Below are positions 9,285 through 18,672 of a DNA stretch of 36,862 nucleotides, one piece after another. This DNA comes from Mycolicibacterium peregrinum (GTDB lineage Bacteria > Actinomycetota > Actinomycetes > Mycobacteriales > Mycobacteriaceae), in NCBI RefSeq assembly GCF_001665625.1, contig NZ_LZSY01000075.1:1-36862 (forward strand), in the 5' to 3' direction. The notes under the pieces were generated by a model. That model was not told where the DNA came from. It saw only the letters and a list, made by a program, of their open reading frames with translations, and made no database searches. A program made the translations under genes and the position numbers. Each line of letters begins with the position of its first letter. The first letter of the stretch is position 1.

Positions 9285-9980
9285 TCAAGGAATCGGGACG
9301 AAACCCGTCCCCGGTCGGTTCTTGGCGGTGATGTCGGCCAGCTGCGTGTTGAACGACATCGTCACCGCCGGCGTGTGCAGCGGCACGAACTTGACCACGC
9401 AGGTCGGCAATTCCTCGCTGTAGGCGCCGTGAATCATGCCGACGAGCTTGTTGTCGACGGTGACGGGCGCCCCCGAGTCGCCCGGCTGACCGCACACCTG
9501 GTTGACGATGGTGCCTGGGTCCTGCCCGGGCCCCCAGGTCACACCGCACGAATACCCGGTGGTGCGGCCCAGTTTGCAGGCGATCTGGCCGAACGCCGGA
9601 TCCGGTCCGAGCCCGTCGATCTGAAAACCGTTGACGTTGCTGGTCGGGGTGACTTTCGCGGGATCGAATTCGATCACCGCGTAATCGAGCAGGTCATTAC
9701 CGGCGACCATCTTGCCCACCACTCCGGCGCTGTCCACACCCTCGGCCGACACCACTGCACCCGGCCCGCCACAGTGCGCCGAGGTGAAGCCGATGAGCCG
9801 GCCTGCGTTGTCGTGCCCGATCGTGGTGAGCGTGCAGAACGCGTCTCCGTTGACGACGATCCCTGAGCCGCCACCCAGTACGACCGGCGGAGCGGCATGA
9901 GCCGGGGCCGAGATCAACATCGCAACAGCGGCGATGAGCGGTGCGCCAATCAGCAACTGCACGCGGTGTCTGCTCGTCAA
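9285..9980 (-). CDS. Secreted trypsin-like serine protease (Rv3668c homologue)
   Basis: 231 residues from TTG 9980, which is preceded by GGAGGACAC at proper spacing; the open frame extends upstream but without a ribosome site. A signal peptide with a hydrophobic core (about residues 8-27) ends at Ala-His-Ala (about 29), so the protein is exported. The chymotrypsin-fold triad is visible: H69 in TSAHCGG, D99 in LLDYAVIEF and S169 in GQPGDSGAPV. Four or more Cys in the mature part could form the two disulfides of streptogrisin-like proteases. The substrate is unknown. It is convergent with acs. Confidence 0.9.
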   Translation of the reverse strand: MTSRHRVQLLIGAPLIAAVAMLISAPAHAAPPVVLGGGSGIVVNGDAFCTLTTIGHDNAGRLIGFTSAHCGGPGAVVSAEGVDSAGVVGKMVAGNDLLDYAVIEFDPAKVTPTSNVNGFQIDGLGPDPAFGQIACKLGRTTGYSCGVTWGPGQDPGTIVNQVCGQPGDSGAPVTVDNKLVGMIHGAYSEELPTCVVKFVPLHTPAVTMSFNTQLADITAKNRPGTGFVPIP

Positions 9981-10094
9981 GTGTCCTCCGATCGACGCGC
10001 CCGACCCGCGCAACTCAAGAATGGGATCAGTCTACTAAGACGCGGATGTCGGCCGGGATCGTTAACGGCTTCGTCGCATGGCAACATGAACGCC

Positions 10095-10601
10095 ATGAGC
10101 ACAGGCGACCGCAGGGACGGCGTTCCGACGACGGTGACCTCGATTCCGCTCGTCGACCCGCATGCCCCCAAGCCGGATCCCTCGATCGGTGACCTCGTCA
10201 AGGACGCCACCGCGCAGGTCTCCACCCTGCTGCGCGCCGAGGTGGAGTTGGCCAAGGCCGAGATCACCCGGGACGTGAAGAAGGGCCTGACCGGCAGCGT
10301 GTTCTTCATCGCCGCGCTGGTGGTCCTGTTCTACTCGACCTTCTTTTTCTTCTTCTTCCTGGCCGAGTTGCTCGACACCTGGCTGTGGCGCTGGGTGGCC
10401 TTCCTGATCGTGTTCGGCCTGATGGTGCTGACCACGGGGGCGCTTGCGCTGTTCGGCTTCCTGAAGGTGCGACGGATCAGAGGTCCGCAGCAGACGATCG
10501 AGTCGGTCAAGGAGACCCGCGAGGCTCTCACGCCCGGCCATGACAAGGGCGCACTGCCCGCGGTCCCGGCCAAGCCGGCCACCGACCCGTCAGGCTGGTA
10601 A
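10095..10601 (+). CDS. Phage holin-like membrane protein (DUF1469, Rv3669 homologue)
   Basis: 168 residues. An N-terminal cytoplasmic stretch carries a helix rich in Glu/Lys (about 30-60, DATAQVSTLLRAEVELAKAE). Two adjacent membrane segments follow: one with an extreme Phe run (YSTFFFFFFLAE) and a second, WVAFLIVFGLMVLTTGALALFGFL. The tail is charged. This is the PF07332 (Phage_holin_3_6) topology; despite the name, chromosomal members are not known lysis proteins. ATG 10095 is preferred over ATG 10086 because the tuberculosis protein starts with the same MS. The stop overlaps the ephE start by one base (TAATG), so the two are coupled. Confidence 0.88.
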   Translation: MSTGDRRDGVPTTVTSIPLVDPHAPKPDPSIGDLVKDATAQVSTLLRAEVELAKAEITRDVKKGLTGSVFFIAALVVLFYSTFFFFFFLAELLDTWLWRWVAFLIVFGLMVLTTGALALFGFLKVRRIRGPQQTIESVKETREALTPGHDKGALPAVPAKPATDPSGW

Positions 10602-11575
10602 TGCCTCCACCTGCTCCGTCGATCGCCAGGATCGAGGGGCCGTGGCGGCACCTGCAGGTGCACGCGAATGGGATTCGCTTCCATGTGGTGGAGGGCGAGA
10701 GCTCGCAGCCCGACCGTGTCGTGGAGGGCGAGACCGAGAGCAGCGAGACCGACCGACCGCTGGTCATCTTCCTGCACGGGTTCGGCTCGTTCTGGTGGTC
10801 CTGGCGTCATCAACTCACTGCGCTGACCGGCGCGCGTGTGGTGGCAGTCGATCTGCGTGGCTACGGCGACAGTGACAAACCACCGCGCGGCTACGACGGC
10901 TGGACCCTGGCCGGAGATACCGCCGGGCTGGTGCGCGCGTTGGGGCACAAGACCGCGACGCTGGTCGGGCATGCCGATGGCGGTCTGGTCTGCTGGGCGA
11001 CGGCGGTCCTGCATCCGCGTGCGGTCAACGCGATCGCACTCGTCAGCTCACCGCACCCGCTGGCATTGCGGACGTCCACCTTGACCCGGCGCGACCAGGG
11101 CCGCGCGCTGTTGCCGTCGATGCTGAGCTACCAGTTGCCGGCCTGGCCCGAGCACACACTGACCCGGCACGACGGCGCGGAGCTGGAGCGCCTGGTCCGC
11201 AGCCGGGCCGGCACCAAATGGCAGACCAGCCAAGACTTCTCCCAGACCATGGGCCATCTACGTCAGGCCATCCAGATTCCGGGGGCCGCGCACTGTGCAC
11301 TGGAGTATCAGCGGTGGGCGGTGCGCAGCCAACTGCGCGGTGAGGGCCGGCGGTTCATGCGCTCGATGAAACGTCCGATCGGCGTGCCGGTGTTGCACAT
11401 GCGCGGCGACGCCGACCCGTATGTCCTGGCCGACCCGGTGCACCGGACCCAGCAGTATGCGCCGCACGGCCGTTATGTATCCATCACGGATGCAGGGCAT
11501 TTCGGCCACGAGGAACAGCCGGAGTCCGTCAACGCGCAGCTGAGCCGGTTCCTGACCCAGCTGCGCACCAACTGA
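10601..11575 (+). CDS. ephE: Alpha/beta-hydrolase, putative epoxide hydrolase EphE
   Basis: 324 residues. The oxyanion-hole motif HGFGSFWW is at 59-66. The nucleophile elbow GHADGG (123-128) has D126 as nucleophile, as in epoxide hydrolases and haloalkane dehalogenases rather than Ser esterases. Late in the chain are the acid in RGDADPYVLADP and the His in DAGHFGHEEQPE. An acidic insertion near 41-51 (VEGETESSETD) looks like a local expansion. Substrate is not established. It abuts the marP stop with no gap, a tail-to-tail arrangement. Confidence 0.88.
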   Translation: MPPPAPSIARIEGPWRHLQVHANGIRFHVVEGESSQPDRVVEGETESSETDRPLVIFLHGFGSFWWSWRHQLTALTGARVVAVDLRGYGDSDKPPRGYDGWTLAGDTAGLVRALGHKTATLVGHADGGLVCWATAVLHPRAVNAIALVSSPHPLALRTSTLTRRDQGRALLPSMLSYQLPAWPEHTLTRHDGAELERLVRSRAGTKWQTSQDFSQTMGHLRQAIQIPGAAHCALEYQRWAVRSQLRGEGRRFMRSMKRPIGVPVLHMRGDADPYVLADPVHRTQQYAPHGRYVSITDAGHFGHEEQPESVNAQLSRFLTQLRTN

Positions 11576-12766
11576 TCAGGAATTGATGCAGGTTCCGGTC
11601 GCGACGCGCTGAGTGTTGCCGATCTTGGCCAGCTGATGCTCGACTTCCTTGGCGGTCAGCACGAATCCGGTATCGGCGTCGTCTACGGCCGCACCGAACA
11701 CCACGCCCAGCACCTTGCCGGACCGGTTGATCATCGGCCCACCTGAATTTCCTTGCCGCACCGTGCCCCTGACCGTGTAGACCTCGCGGGTGACGGTGGT
11801 GGTGCGGTAGATGTCGGGCCCGTTGAGCTCGATGATCTCGCGCACGCGAGCCGGTGTGGCCAGGAAGTCGCCGCCACCCGGGTAACCCATCACCACAGCG
11901 TCGGTGCCCTTCGGGGCCGGTTGTTCGGCGAACTGCAGCGGCGTGATCGGCAGGTTCGGGACGTCGAGGATGGAGATGTCGGCGTTGGGGTCGTAGGACA
12001 CCACCCCGGCGTCGTAGGTCTTTCCGTCCGCCTCGATGGTCACGCTGTCCGCACCGGCGACCACATGGGCGTTGGACATGACCCGGTTGGGGGCGACCAC
12101 GAAACCGCTGCCCTCAAGCACTTTCTGGCAACTCGGAGCGACACCGCGGATCTTGACCACGCTGGGCTGGGAGGTCGTCACCACGGGATCGGTCGCCAGT
12201 GCTGCGTCCGGGGCGTCGACGTTGACGATCGGGGTCCGCCCGAACGGTTCGAGCACATCGGGCAGCCCGGAGGTGTCCAGCAGCGCCGACAACCGGTTCG
12301 GCACTGACCGCAGCCAGTCCGGCGCGACCTTGTCGACCTCGGTCAGTACCCGTGAATTCTTCACGGCCGCAGCAAGATTCGGCTGGTCCGAAGAGGTGAG
12401 CAGACTGCCCAGCAGCCAGGACGCCACCAGAACGGCGACCAGCATCAGGCTCACCCCGACCGCCGAGTCCAACACCCGGAACACCGGGTTTCGGATGGTG
12501 CCGCGCACCGCACGCCCCAGCACCACGCCGGCGATCTCACCGATCACCACGAGCGCGAGGATCAGGAAGAGCGTGGCGAACAGCTTGGTGCGGTCACCAC
12601 TGACATGCGGAATCACGTGCGGCGCCAACAGCACGCCTGCCACCGCACCGAGCACCACGCCGATGAAGGACAGCAGGGAGCCGAGCGCGCCGGAACGCCA
12701 GCCAGATATGGCTGCGACGAACCCGATGCCGAGGATGGCGAAATCGAGCCAGACCGAAGGTGTCAT
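11576..12766 (-). CDS. marP: Membrane serine protease MarP
   Basis: 396 residues. Four membrane helices in the first 125 residues form a CvpA-like anchor; a linker and a chymotrypsin-fold periplasmic domain follow. The triad is H234 (SNAHVV), D263 (NADISILDV) and S341 (RQGNSGGPMI). Cys213 and Cys393 correspond to the regulatory disulfide of the tuberculosis enzyme. MarP is needed for acid and oxidative stress resistance in M. tuberculosis and acts on the peptidoglycan hydrolase RipA. It is the last gene of the nth, thioredoxin-like, NUDIX, marP unit, 11 bp after the NUDIX gene. Confidence 0.95.
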   Translation of the reverse strand: MTPSVWLDFAILGIGFVAAISGWRSGALGSLLSFIGVVLGAVAGVLLAPHVIPHVSGDRTKLFATLFLILALVVIGEIAGVVLGRAVRGTIRNPVFRVLDSAVGVSLMLVAVLVASWLLGSLLTSSDQPNLAAAVKNSRVLTEVDKVAPDWLRSVPNRLSALLDTSGLPDVLEPFGRTPIVNVDAPDAALATDPVVTTSQPSVVKIRGVAPSCQKVLEGSGFVVAPNRVMSNAHVVAGADSVTIEADGKTYDAGVVSYDPNADISILDVPNLPITPLQFAEQPAPKGTDAVVMGYPGGGDFLATPARVREIIELNGPDIYRTTTVTREVYTVRGTVRQGNSGGPMINRSGKVLGVVFGAAVDDADTGFVLTAKEVEHQLAKIGNTQRVATGTCINS

Positions 12767-12777
12767 CTATATCCACT

Positions 12778-13554
12778 TCAACATTGGGCTTCACCGTAAC
12801 CGTTGTCATGCCCGACGAGGGCCATTGCGTCGTCGAGTCCGCGCACGTCGTCGGTGTTCCACGGTTTGGCCCAGCCTGCGACGTCGAGGATCGCCGAGAT
12901 GACCTGGCCGGTGAAGCCCCACACCAGCATCTCGTTGAGGAGGAACGCCGGGCCGGCAAATCGGCTGGTGTTGGCCTCCCGGTACACCATGAGGCGGTTC
13001 TCGGGGTTGGTGAAGGCGCGCACCGGAACCCTTGCGACGACAGCGGTCTCGGATTCGTTGACAACAGCGACGGGCCCCGGGTCGGGCGAGTAGGCCAGCA
13101 CCGGGACCACGTGGAACCCGGACGGCGGGATGAACATCTTCTCCAGCGTCGCCAGCGGGTACAACCGGTCGGTGTCGATACCGGTCTCTTCCCAGGCCTC
13201 GCGAAACGCCGTGCCGACCGGACCTTGGTCGCCGGGATCGGTGGCGCCGCCGGGGAACGCGGCCTGACCGGCGTGGTGGCGCAGGGTCGAGGCGCGGACC
13301 GTCACCAGCAGGTCGGCGTCCTCGGGAAGGTGAGGGGGCGCGCCCTCGGGTGGGCCGGAGAAGAGGACCAGGACTGCGGCATCGCGCCGGGCGCCGGCCT
13401 GGGCGGCCTGATTGTTGGCCTCGACGATGCCCGCCAGCACCTCCGGGGGAACCCGTCGGCGATAGGCGTCCGGTACCCGGTCGAGGTTGTCGACCAGCGG
13501 TTTGAGCCAGGGCGGGGCGGCATCCGGGAACAGCCCGTCGCGCGTCGATCTCAC
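12778..13554 (-). CDS. NUDIX hydrolase, CoA-pyrophosphatase type (Rv3672c homologue)
   Basis: 258 residues, GTG start. LRHHAGQAAFPGG (91-103) is the signature specific to CoA-diphosphatase NUDIX proteins, and REAWEETG (118-125) is the metal-binding core of the NUDIX box. The first Glu of the classical box is replaced by DPGD, as usual in this subgroup. Expected reaction: CoA or acyl-CoA to phosphopantetheine and 3',5'-ADP. It lies within the nth-marP operon with short gaps on both sides. Confidence 0.88.
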   Translation of the reverse strand: MRSTRDGLFPDAAPPWLKPLVDNLDRVPDAYRRRVPPEVLAGIVEANNQAAQAGARRDAAVLVLFSGPPEGAPPHLPEDADLLVTVRASTLRHHAGQAAFPGGATDPGDQGPVGTAFREAWEETGIDTDRLYPLATLEKMFIPPSGFHVVPVLAYSPDPGPVAVVNESETAVVARVPVRAFTNPENRLMVYREANTSRFAGPAFLLNEMLVWGFTGQVISAILDVAGWAKPWNTDDVRGLDDAMALVGHDNGYGEAQC

Positions 13555-13565
13555 CCCGGGTGCTC

Positions 13566-14216
13566 CTATCGGCTAGAGCGGATCTTTTCGTCGACCGCAG
13601 CCGCGATCTCGTCGGCACTGACGAACGATCGGGGTAGGGTCCCGGCCACGCTACCGTCCGCACGCAGCACGACCGTCGCAGGCATGACGTTGGGCACCTT
13701 GAGCGCAGCCGCGACCAGCCGTCTGCCGTCCTGCAGGGTCGGAAGACGCACTCCGAGCTCGGCCAGACGCACCAGCGCCGCCGTCTCGTTCTCGTCCTGG
13801 TGCACCGTCACGACCAGCACGTCGTCGCCGACACGGCGCTGGTATTCGGCCATCGCCGGAAGCTCGTCGGCGCACGGGCCGCACCAGTACGCCCAGAGGT
13901 TGAGCACCACGGTCCGGCCGGCCAGCGCCTGCGCCACGTCCACGGGCTTCCCGTCGCCGACGCACTCGAGAGTGATCCCACGTAGCGCTTCCGGTCCCGG
14001 CCCCTGCCCTGGCCCGGGGCACGGCGGCAACTGCGCACGAGCCCGGGGACCGGCGAGGGCCGCTGGAGTGTCGGCATCGCGATGATCGCGGGAGGTGGAC
14101 TGTTGCCCCGTCCCGGCCTGCGGTGCGGGCTCGTCGCGCAGTTCCATCCAGAACGCGGTACCCAGCGCCACCAGGACCACGAGGACCACCACGGTCCAGC
14201 GGGCCGATCTGCTCAT
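13566..14216 (-). CDS. Membrane-anchored thioredoxin-like protein, TlpA/ResA type (Rv3673c homologue)
   Basis: 216 residues from ATG 14216. One N-terminal membrane helix (7-23) is followed by a Pro/Gly-rich linker and a thioredoxin fold with WCGPC (C112, C115). Cys66 and Cys85 lie before the active site and could form a further disulfide. Domain and anchor place it on the outer face of the membrane, where it would reduce or exchange protein disulfides, possibly in cytochrome c or MarP maturation. That partner suggestion is inference from operon position only. The open frame upstream of 14216 overlaps nth and is rejected. Confidence 0.9.
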   Translation of the reverse strand: MSRSARWTVVVLVVLVALGTAFWMELRDEPAPQAGTGQQSTSRDHRDADTPAALAGPRARAQLPPCPGPGQGPGPEALRGITLECVGDGKPVDVAQALAGRTVVLNLWAYWCGPCADELPAMAEYQRRVGDDVLVVTVHQDENETAALVRLAELGVRLPTLQDGRRLVAAALKVPNVMPATVVLRADGSVAGTLPRSFVSADEIAAAVDEKIRSSR

Positions 14217-14223
14217 CGTGCGG

Positions 14224-15027
14224 TCACAGCCCGGCCAGCGCCAGCAGATGCTCGGTCTCGGGACCTTTGACCAGTGCAGCAGCGGTGGGCGGATCGGTGG
14301 GCCCGAGCCCGAACGACGGGCAGTCCTTGGCCAGCACACACACCCCACACGCCGGCTTGCGGGCATGGCAGACCCGGCGGCCGTGGAAGATCACCCGGTG
14401 GCTCAGCAGGGTCCATTCCTTGCGTTCGATGAGCTCACCGATCGCGAACTCGACCTTGACCGGATCCTCTTCCTCGGTCCAGCGCCACCGCCGCACCAAC
14501 CGGCCGAAGTGGGTGTCGACGGTGATGCCGGGGATGTCGAAGGCGTTACCCAGGATGACGTTGGCGGTCTTGCGCCCCACCCCGGGCAGCGTCACGAGGT
14601 CCTCGATGTTGTCGGGTACCTCGCCGTCGAACCGGGCCACCAACTCCTGGCCGAGCCGGATCAGCGAGGTGGTCTTGTTCCGGTAGAAGCCGGTCGGCCG
14701 GATCAGCTCCTCCATCTCGGTGCGATCGGCCTGGGCATAGTCCAGGGCCGTGCGGTATTTGAGGAACAACGCCGGCGTGGTCAGGTTCACCCGCTTGTCG
14801 GTGCTCTGCGCCGACAGGATGGTCGCCACGGCCAGCTCCAGCGGATTGGTGAAGTCCAGCTCGCAGTAGACATGCGGAAATGCCCGCGCCAGTTCACGGT
14901 TCATCCGTCGAGCCCGACGAACCAGGCCCAGGTGGGTTTCGCTGTCCCACTTCTTGGACCGGCGCGTTTTCCCTGTCGGGGCGGCAGCCTCAGTCACGTC
15001 AATCAGCGTACTGACCTCGCCGGACAT
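14224..15027 (-). CDS. nth: Endonuclease III
   Basis: 267 residues if ATG 15027 is used. This is a base-excision glycosylase/AP lyase for oxidised pyrimidines. The helix-hairpin-helix [12 protein letters not shown] contains catalytic Lys153, and VDTH contains Asp171. The 4Fe-4S cluster has the C-X6-C-X2-C-X5-C spacing at 220, 227, 230 and 236. AGGAGG lies directly against ATG 15027, closer than ideal, so GTG 14997 remains possible. It is the first gene of the minus-strand unit ending in marP and is divergent from the small membrane protein gene at 15094. Confidence 0.95.
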   Translation of the reverse strand: MSGEVSTLIDVTEAAAPTGKTRRSKKWDSETHLGLVRRARRMNRELARAFPHVYCELDFTNPLELAVATILSAQSTDKRVNLTTPALFLKYRTALDYAQADRTEMEELIRPTGFYRNKTTSLIRLGQELVARFDGEVPDNIEDLVTLPGVGRKTANVILGNAFDIPGITVDTHFGRLVRRWRWTEEEDPVKVEFAIGELIERKEWTLLSHRVIFHGRRVCHARKPACGVCVLAKDCPSFGLGPTDPPTAAALVKGPETEHLLALAGL

Positions 15028-15093
15028 CCTCCTGCGCGGACCGGTGATGATTCGTGACCCCACTGAGACCTACGCCGTGTTAACTACTGCCTT

Positions 15094-15321
15094 GTGTCGT
15101 GGTTGCTGGTGGCGCTCATCCCGGGCTTGCTCATGCTGGCGGCGTTCGGGCTCGAGCGGCTGGAATCAGGGTTGGAACGAAAGCCCGCGTCTGCGGCGCC
15201 CGCGCCGCGGGTCAAACCGGTCCTCATCGACGTCGAGAGTGAACGTTTGCCGACGCGGTACTACGAACCGCAGGCCATAAATACCGGGTTTCCTGCGTCT
15301 CGACATGTCAATCGTGTGTAG
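15094..15321 (+). CDS. Small membrane protein (Rv3675-like)
   Basis: 75 residues from GTG 15094. One N-terminal membrane helix (about 2-19, WLLVALIPGLLMLAAFGL) precedes a soluble tail with alternating charges and no known domain. It occupies the place of Rv3675 between nth and crp but is shorter than the protein I recall for M. tuberculosis. Function unknown; it may share the promoter region with divergent nth. Confidence 0.7.
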   Translation: MSWLLVALIPGLLMLAAFGLERLESGLERKPASAAPAPRVKPVLIDVESERLPTRYYEPQAINTGFPASRHVNRV

Positions 15322-15408
15322 CGTGGGCTAGTCGCGAAACCGCGTACCTCTAGACTGAGCAGGAAATATCAGTAAGAGGACAACACACCCAATAGCTTAA
15401 GGGGCAAC

Positions 15409-16083
15409 GTGGACGAGATCCTGGCCAGGGCCGGAATCTTCCAGGGCGTCGAACCGACCGCCGTTTCGGCGCTGACGAAGCAGTTGCAGCCCGTCGATTT
15501 TCCGCGCGGGCATACCGTCTTCGCCGAGGGCGAACCCGGCGACCGCCTGTACATCATCATTTCCGGCAAGGTGAAGATCGGCCGCCGTTCACCGGACGGC
15601 CGCGAGAACCTGCTGACCATCATGGGCCCGTCGGACATGTTCGGTGAGCTGTCGATCTTCGACCCGGGGCCTCGTACCTCGAGCGCCACCACCATCACCG
15701 AGGTGCGCGCGGTGTCGATGGACCGCGACGCGCTGCGTGCGTGGATCGCCGACCGTCCCGAGATCGCCGAGCAGCTGCTGCGGGTGCTCGCGCGTCGTCT
15801 GCGCCGCACCAACAACAACCTGGCCGACCTGATCTTCACCGACGTGCCCGGCCGCGTGGCCAAGCAGCTGCTGCAGCTGGCTCAGCGGTTCGGAACCCAG
15901 GAGGGTGGGGCGCTGCGCGTCACGCACGACCTCACGCAGGAAGAGATCGCCCAGCTCGTCGGCGCGTCCCGCGAGACCGTCAACAAGGCACTGGCAGATT
16001 TCGCCCACCGCGGCTGGATCCGCCTAGAGGGCAAGAGCGTGCTGATCAGCGACAGCGAGCGACTGGCCCGGCGAGCCCGCTAG
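15409..16083 (+). CDS. crp: cAMP-receptor-protein-family regulator Crp
   Basis: 224 residues, the same length as M. tuberculosis Rv3676. GTG start with AAGGGG in front. The N-terminal cyclic-nucleotide fold has the phosphate-binding cassette [16 protein letters not shown] (78-93), with E80 and R89 placed to bind cAMP. A long dimer helix (about 112-140) leads to a winged helix (about 147-215) with recognition helix near SRETVNKAL (187-195). It binds TGTGA-N6-TCACA palindromes; two such sites in this window lie at the Ms1 promoter and the acs start. Confidence 0.97.
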   Translation: MDEILARAGIFQGVEPTAVSALTKQLQPVDFPRGHTVFAEGEPGDRLYIIISGKVKIGRRSPDGRENLLTIMGPSDMFGELSIFDPGPRTSSATTITEVRAVSMDRDALRAWIADRPEIAEQLLRVLARRLRRTNNNLADLIFTDVPGRVAKQLLQLAQRFGTQEGGALRVTHDLTQEEIAQLVGASRETVNKALADFAHRGWIRLEGKSVLISDSERLARRAR

Positions 16084-16096
16084 CTTTCCTCTTCCG

Positions 16097-16153
16097 CGAA
16101 ACGGCATTCCAGCAGCATTTGTTCGAGTAACCAGCTGCCGGAATGCCGTTTCG
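16097..16153. terminator. Inverted repeat between crp and the MBL hydrolase gene
   Basis: Perfect 14-bp arms CGAAACGGCATTCC (16097-16110) and GGAATGCCGTTTCG (16140-16153) are separated by 29 nt and sit between convergent genes. A bidirectional terminator is the likely role; the long loop is somewhat unusual. Confidence 0.65.
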
Positions 16154-16165
16154 GCGTTTCCGGGC

Positions 16166-16960
16166 TCAGGCCCGCAGATAGTCCAGCTGGGCCTGCACGC
16201 TCTTCTCGGCGGCGTCCCACAGTTTCTGGTCGACGTCGGTGTAGACGTGCTCGACGACCTGGCGAGCCGAGGCGTCCTCACCGAGTTCCCGTAGTGCCGC
16301 CCGGACCTGGTCCAACCGCTCGTCGCGGTGCGCCAGGTACATCGCGGTCACCTCGTGCAGATTCGGCAGATCGGGTCCGTGGCCGGGCAGCACCGTCCGG
16401 GCGCCCAGGCCCTGCAGCCGTCGCAGGGATTCCAGGTAGTCACGCAGGCTGCCGTCCTCGGTGTCGATGACGGTGGTGCCGCGGCCCAGCACGGTGTCGG
16501 CGGTCAGTACCGCCCCTTGCCCGTTGTCGTCGTCGAGCACGAACGACAATGAGTCGACGGTGTGGCCGGGGGTGGCCATCACCTTGATCCGCAGCCCGGC
16601 CGCGTCGATCACCTCACCATCGGTCAGCGGACCGCCGAGGCCTCGCAGGAAGCCACTGCCGACCGAACGGACCGTGGCGCCGGTCAGGTCCACAAGCTTG
16701 TCGATGCCGCCGGTGTGGTCCTCGTGCTTGTGACTGATCAACACCAACGCGACGGTGCCCAGTTCGGCGATGCGGGCGATGTGCGCCGCATCGTCGGGTC
16801 CGGGGTCGACGATGACGATCTCGTCACTGCCCGGGCCGCGCAGCACCCACGTGTTGGTGCCCTCCAGGGTCATCAGCCCCGGGTTGTCGCACAGCAGCAC
16901 CGAGGCCGATTCGGTCACCGGCCGTAACAGCCCGTAGGCCGGGTGCTCCGCCGCGGTCAC
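16166..16960 (-). CDS. Metallo-beta-lactamase-fold hydrolase (Rv3677c homologue)
   Basis: 264 residues. The zinc motif HKHEDH is at 77-82, further metal ligands are the His in TPGHTVDS and the His in LPGHGPD, and a C-terminal helical domain follows. The architecture resembles the LACTB2/glyoxalase-II-like group, which includes endoribonucleases as well as thioesterases, so the substrate is open. The GTG start overlaps the RidA stop (GTGA); it is the last gene of a three-gene coupled unit. Confidence 0.88.
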   Translation of the reverse strand: MTAAEHPAYGLLRPVTESASVLLCDNPGLMTLEGTNTWVLRGPGSDEIVIVDPGPDDAAHIARIAELGTVALVLISHKHEDHTGGIDKLVDLTGATVRSVGSGFLRGLGGPLTDGEVIDAAGLRIKVMATPGHTVDSLSFVLDDDNGQGAVLTADTVLGRGTTVIDTEDGSLRDYLESLRRLQGLGARTVLPGHGPDLPNLHEVTAMYLAHRDERLDQVRAALRELGEDASARQVVEHVYTDVDQKLWDAAEKSVQAQLDYLRA

Positions 16961-17412
16961 GCGGTTTCGACGATGATCTCGACTTCGACCGGCGCGTTGC
17001 GCGGCAGTTCCGACACGCCGACGGCCGAACGCGCATGCGCGCCCGCCTCACCGAAGATCTCGCCGAACAGTTCGGAGGCACCGTTGACGACGCCCGGCTG
17101 TCCGCTGAATCCGGCTGCGGATGCGACGAACCCCGTCACCTTGATGATCCGGACGACGGAGTCGATGCCCACCAGCGCGTGCACGGCGGCCAGCGCGTTG
17201 AGGCCGCAGACCCGGGCCAGCTCGTTGCCCTGCTCGGGGCTGATCTCCGCGCCGACCTTGCCGGTGGCCAGCAGCTCGCCGGCCTGGATCGGCAGCTGAC
17301 CGGCGGTGTAGACGAGGTTGCCGGTCCGGACCGCGGGGACGTACGCGGCCAGCGGGGCGACGACGTCCGGCAGTTCGATGCCGAGCTCGGCCAGCCGCTG
17401 GGAGTTGGTCAC
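16957..17412 (-). CDS. RidA/YjgF-family deaminase (Rv3678c homologue)
   Basis: 151 residues from GTG 17412, which overlaps the stop of the preceding small gene. RidA proteins hydrolyse reactive enamine/imine intermediates made by PLP enzymes. The family core is present: VYTAGQLPI, a mid helix with CGLNALAAV, VVRIIKVTGFVAS and the terminal NAPVEVEIIVET. The canonical Arg before the last strand, which binds the substrate carboxylate, reads SELPRNAPVEVE here, so an Arg is present nearby. The longer open frame upstream is rejected because it crosses the 53-residue gene. Confidence 0.88.
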   Translation of the reverse strand: MTNSQRLAELGIELPDVVAPLAAYVPAVRTGNLVYTAGQLPIQAGELLATGKVGAEISPEQGNELARVCGLNALAAVHALVGIDSVVRIIKVTGFVASAAGFSGQPGVVNGASELFGEIFGEAGAHARSAVGVSELPRNAPVEVEIIVETA

Positions 17413-17570
17413 TTCGGCCGCTTCAGGTAGGCGACGTGCTGCTCGCCCGTCGGGCCGGGCAGCACGGAGACCAGCTCCCAGCCGTCCTGCCCCCACTGAT
17501 CGAGAATCTGTTTCGTGGCGTGGGTCAACAACGGCACCGTGGCGTATTCCCATTTGGTCGCTTCGCTCAC
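17409..17570 (-). CDS. DUF4177-type small protein (Rv3678A-like)
   Basis: 53 residues from GTG 17570 (reads SEATKWEYATVPL) to TGA at 17409-17411. The pattern WEYATVPL...ILDQWGQDGWELVSVLP...YLKRP is the compact DUF4177 fold. The stop overlaps the RidA start by GTGA, so it is the first cistron of the unit DUF4177-RidA-MBL. Function unknown. It is divergent from bagA, with 73 bp between them. Confidence 0.88.
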   Translation of the reverse strand: MSEATKWEYATVPLLTHATKQILDQWGQDGWELVSVLPGPTGEQHVAYLKRPK

Positions 17571-17643
17571 GCCGCCCACCTAGTTCCTTCGCTCATGGCC
17601 CGAGCTTATCGGTCGGACACCCAGGCTTGGTTAGCATGCACTG

Positions 17644-18672
17644 GTGGCAACCACAGAGAGCGGCGCCAAACACGTCGGCTGGCCGTCAAGGCTCACAAAG
17701 GCCCGGCTGCATTTCGTTTCCGGCAAGGGCGGTACCGGCAAGTCCACCGTCGCAGCCGCACTGGCGCTGGCCCTGGCGGCCGGCGGCCGCAAGGTGCTGC
17801 TGGTGGAGGTCGAGGAGCGCCAGGGCATCGCGCAGTTGTTCGACGTGCCGCCGCTGCCGTACGAGGAAGTCAAGGTGGCCACGGCCGATGGCGGCGGACA
17901 GGTCAACGCGCTCGCGATCGACATCGAGGCCGCGTTCCTGGAGTACCTCGACATGTTCTACAACCTCGGCCTGGCCGGCCGGGCCATGCGCCGCATCGGT
18001 GCCATCGAATTCGCGACCACGATCGCTCCCGGTCTGCGTGACGTGCTGCTCACCGGCAAGATCAAAGAAATCGTGACGCGCACCTCGAAGGACGCCAAGG
18101 GCAAGCGCGGCGTTTACGACGCCGTGGTGGTGGATTCCCCTCCCACCGGCCGCATCCCGCGGTTCCTGGACGTCACCAAGGCGGTCTCCGACCTCGCCAA
18201 GGGTGGGCCCGTGCACTCGCAGGCCGACGGTGTGGTCAAGCTGCTGCACTCCGAGCAGACCGCCATCCACCTGGTGACGCTGCTGGAAGCGCTGCCCATC
18301 CAGGAAACGCTGGAAGCCATCGACGAACTCACCGAGATGGGCCTGCCGATCGGCAGCGTGATCGTCAACCGCAACATCCCGGCCTACCTGCCCACCGAGG
18401 ATCTGGCCAAGGCCGCCGAGGGTGACATCGACGCCGACGCCGTCCGCGCGGGCCTGGATAAGGCTGGAATCACGTTGGCGGACAACGATTTCGCGGGCCT
18501 GCTGACCGAGTCCATCCAGCACGCCACCCGGATCGCGGCACGCGCCGAGAGTGCCGAACTGCTCGATGCCATCGACGTCCCCCGCCTCGAGCTGCCGTCG
18601 CTGGCCGATGGTGTCGACCTGGGCAGCCTGTATGAACTCGCCGAAGCACTGGAACAGCAGGGGGTCAGATAG
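17644..18672 (+). CDS. bagA: Get3/ArsA-like ATPase, first subunit (Rv3679 homologue)
   Basis: 342 residues, GTG start. Deviant Walker [10 protein letters not shown] (27-35) has the intradimer signature Lys28. Switch-like [15 protein letters not shown] follows. In M. tuberculosis, Rv3679-Rv3680 form an anion-transporting-ATPase-like pair reported to protect against glycerol and nitric oxide stress. No Cys pair of the eukaryotic Get3 zinc site is seen. Its stop overlaps the bagB start by one base, consistent with a stoichiometric complex. Confidence 0.93.
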   Translation: MATTESGAKHVGWPSRLTKARLHFVSGKGGTGKSTVAAALALALAAGGRKVLLVEVEERQGIAQLFDVPPLPYEEVKVATADGGGQVNALAIDIEAAFLEYLDMFYNLGLAGRAMRRIGAIEFATTIAPGLRDVLLTGKIKEIVTRTSKDAKGKRGVYDAVVVDSPPTGRIPRFLDVTKAVSDLAKGGPVHSQADGVVKLLHSEQTAIHLVTLLEALPIQETLEAIDELTEMGLPIGSVIVNRNIPAYLPTEDLAKAAEGDIDADAVRAGLDKAGITLADNDFAGLLTESIQHATRIAARAESAELLDAIDVPRLELPSLADGVDLGSLYELAEALEQQGVR